DNA of 64,000 bases from Chloroflexota bacterium (GTDB lineage Bacteria > Chloroflexota > Anaerolineae > Aggregatilineales > Phototrophicaceae): assembly GCA_026707225.1 (NCBI GenBank), contig JAPOXG010000130.1, positions 1-64,000 on the forward strand. The letters run 5' to 3'. Positions 62,692 through 64,000 of this stretch are shown here, in pieces. Every line of letters begins with the position of its first letter. The stretch's first letter is position 1. The notes under the pieces were generated by a model, which had not been told where the DNA came from, did no database searches, and saw only the letters and a list, made by a program, of their open reading frames with translations. Both the position numbers and the translations under genes were made by a program.

Positions 62692-64000
62692 ATGTTTTAT
62701 GCGAAACGTGTACTGCTAATCTCAGTTCTGGCGCTGGCGCTGGTCTCAGTATTGAGCCTCGCCGTCGCCCAAGATGAGGAACTGGTCTTTGGCGACCTGC
62801 CGCGCAGCGAGACCTTCATCGTCGCCTCGCAGGCGCCGCACAATGATGTCTGGGACAGCTTCAATTACTATCAAGCCGGCACCTACAACAACGCCACCGG
62901 TTACGCCAATGTGGTTCATGAGCCGGCTTTCATCACCGCCAACGGCTTTTACCCCTGGCTGGCGCAATCTTGGGAATACAATGAAGACGGCACGGAGATG
63001 ACGCTGGTCATTACCGAAGGCGCCAATTGGAACGACGGCGCGCCCCTGACGATGGATGACTGGCTCTTCACCTTGCAATACAACAAAGACCACGCTGACA
63101 AGGGCATTTCCTGGTCGGGGTTCTTGGCGAACGTCGAATGGAGCGCCGAGGGCAGCAGTATCACATTCACGCTGCCGGACACCAACTGGCGCTTCCACTA
63201 CAACTTCGGCGGCCTCGGCACATTCAGCCCCATTCCCAAGCACGTGTGGGAAGGTCAGGATCCAACCACATTCAAGAATCCGAATGCGGTCCATTCCGGT
63301 CCCTACCGCCTGGTCAGCAGCAACCCCGACACGCGCACGACGATTTGGGAGCGGCGCGATGACTACTGGGATCCGGACCGGTTGCCGGCGCCGAAGTATC
63401 AAGTCTGGCTGAAGCGGCCCGAAGCTGATGTGGCGGTCTTCGAATGGGAAGAGGGCAACTTTGATTTGGGGCGGATGCCTTTCAGCGTAATGACCCGGAT
63501 CATGAGCTCGAATCCGCATATCAAACCGCTGGTGCATCAGGACCCCTGTCCGCGCGCGCTCATCTTCAATACGCTAAATCCGCCGCTGGATGACAAGCTC
63601 TTCCGGCGCGCTTTGGGTCTGCTGCTGAATCGACAAGCGGTGGCTAACCTGGCGAATGTACCCGGCTATGTAACGCCGGTGCTTTGGCCGAATCTGGGCG
63701 AGCCTGACGAACGCTACTACGATGCGGCGGCGGCTGAAGAATTCCAGGTGACCACCTTTGATCCCGAAGCGGCAGCAGCGCTGCTGGATGAAGCCGGTTA
63801 TCCGCTGGTGGACGGGGCGCGCGTCAATAAGGACGGCGAGCCTATTTCGCTTGACGCGCTCTACATCGATATCGGCAACCCAGCCTGGACGGTCTGGTCT
63901 TGGCTGCTGGCTGAACAAGCGGAGTTGGTCGGCATCGAGATCAATCCGCGTCTGCTTGATATTCCGACCTTCTTTACGCAGTTGCCCAACGGCGAATTTG
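62692..64000 (+). CDS. ABC transporter substrate-binding protein family 5 (partial, cut by window end)
   Basis: The frame is open to the last base, giving at least 436 residues without a stop. It opens with a signal peptide (VLLISVLALALVSVLSLAVA, cleavage near AQDEE). EGANWNDGAPLTMDDWLFTLQY and NAVHSGPYRLVSSN are the N- and middle motifs of family 5 peptide/oligosaccharide-binding proteins. AAGGAG is seven bases upstream of the ATG, and TATGAT at 62653-62658 is a possible -10. No lipobox Cys is seen. The ligand is unknown; family 5 proteins also bind sugars. Confidence 0.9.
   Translation, partial: MFYAKRVLLISVLALALVSVLSLAVAQDEELVFGDLPRSETFIVASQAPHNDVWDSFNYYQAGTYNNATGYANVVHEPAFITANGFYPWLAQSWEYNEDGTEMTLVITEGANWNDGAPLTMDDWLFTLQYNKDHADKGISWSGFLANVEWSAEGSSITFTLPDTNWRFHYNFGGLGTFSPIPKHVWEGQDPTTFKNPNAVHSGPYRLVSSNPDTRTTIWERRDDYWDPDRLPAPKYQVWLKRPEADVAVFEWEEGNFDLGRMPFSVMTRIMSSNPHIKPLVHQDPCPRALIFNTLNPPLDDKLFRRALGLLLNRQAVANLANVPGYVTPVLWPNLGEPDERYYDAAAAEEFQVTTFDPEAAAALLDEAGYPLVDGARVNKDGEPISLDALYIDIGNPAWTVWSWLLAEQAELVGIEINPRLLDIPTFFTQLPNGEF

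Overview
The window is a GC-rich chromosomal segment that reads as a Chloroflexota (Anaerolineae-like) genome, probably from a marine or host-associated lineage. I infer this from Thr/Pro linkers of the 'PTNTPVPP' and 'TATATPT' type in surface proteins, a Ser/Thr kinase fused to an nSTAND ATPase and WD40 repeats, GH39-like and GT39-like envelope genes, and the richness in sulfatases, GH29 fucosidases and phytanoyl-CoA-type dioxygenases. No rRNA or taxonomic marker is present, so the assignment is tentative. Two tRNA genes, Arg(ACG) and Ser(GGA), are present.

Layout. 1-5.4 kb: envelope and lipid genes (GT2 glycosyltransferase, LppX-like exported protein, polyprenyl diphosphate synthase, a jelly-roll protein, an SH3 lipoprotein). 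5.5-36.7 kb: a sugar island with five GH29 alpha-L-fucosidases, two type I sulfatases, a two-permease/one-binding-protein sugar ABC transporter, two tandem MFS transporters, an aldo/keto reductase of the fucose-dehydrogenase type, an Ldh_2-type dehydrogenase and an APH-fold kinase. Embedded in it are a divergent GroEL paralogue coupled to a BNR propeller, an AT-richer restriction-modification island (25.1-27.3 kb) and a 1013-residue FN3 surface protein. 36.8-40.8 kb: a fused molybdopterin hydroxylase, tRNA-Ser and a membrane-anchored amidase. 40.9-50.8 kb: a signalling locus with the kinase-nSTAND-WD40 protein, a secreted SH3/WD40 protein and, divergently, a 925-residue protein of unknown function. 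51-57.3 kb: Gfo/Idh oxidoreductase, guanine deaminase, and a GT39-like plus GH39-like pair. 57.4-64 kb: an exported S33-type peptidase, three phytanoyl-CoA dioxygenase-like genes, an esterase, and the start of a family 5 solute-binding protein cut by the window edge.

How the genes may work together: neither sulfatases nor fucosidases have visible signal peptides, so the simplest model is uptake of sulfated fuco-oligosaccharides by the ABC or MFS systems followed by cytoplasmic desulfation, defucosylation and oxidation of L-fucose. The most notable other signals are a family of intergenic palindromes with constant arms but variable self-complementary cores; an exact 1.09-kb tandem duplication around two dioxygenase genes whose 3' halves have been homogenised; an HxG metal motif in those two dioxygenases; and loss of the catalytic Asp in the GroEL paralogue.
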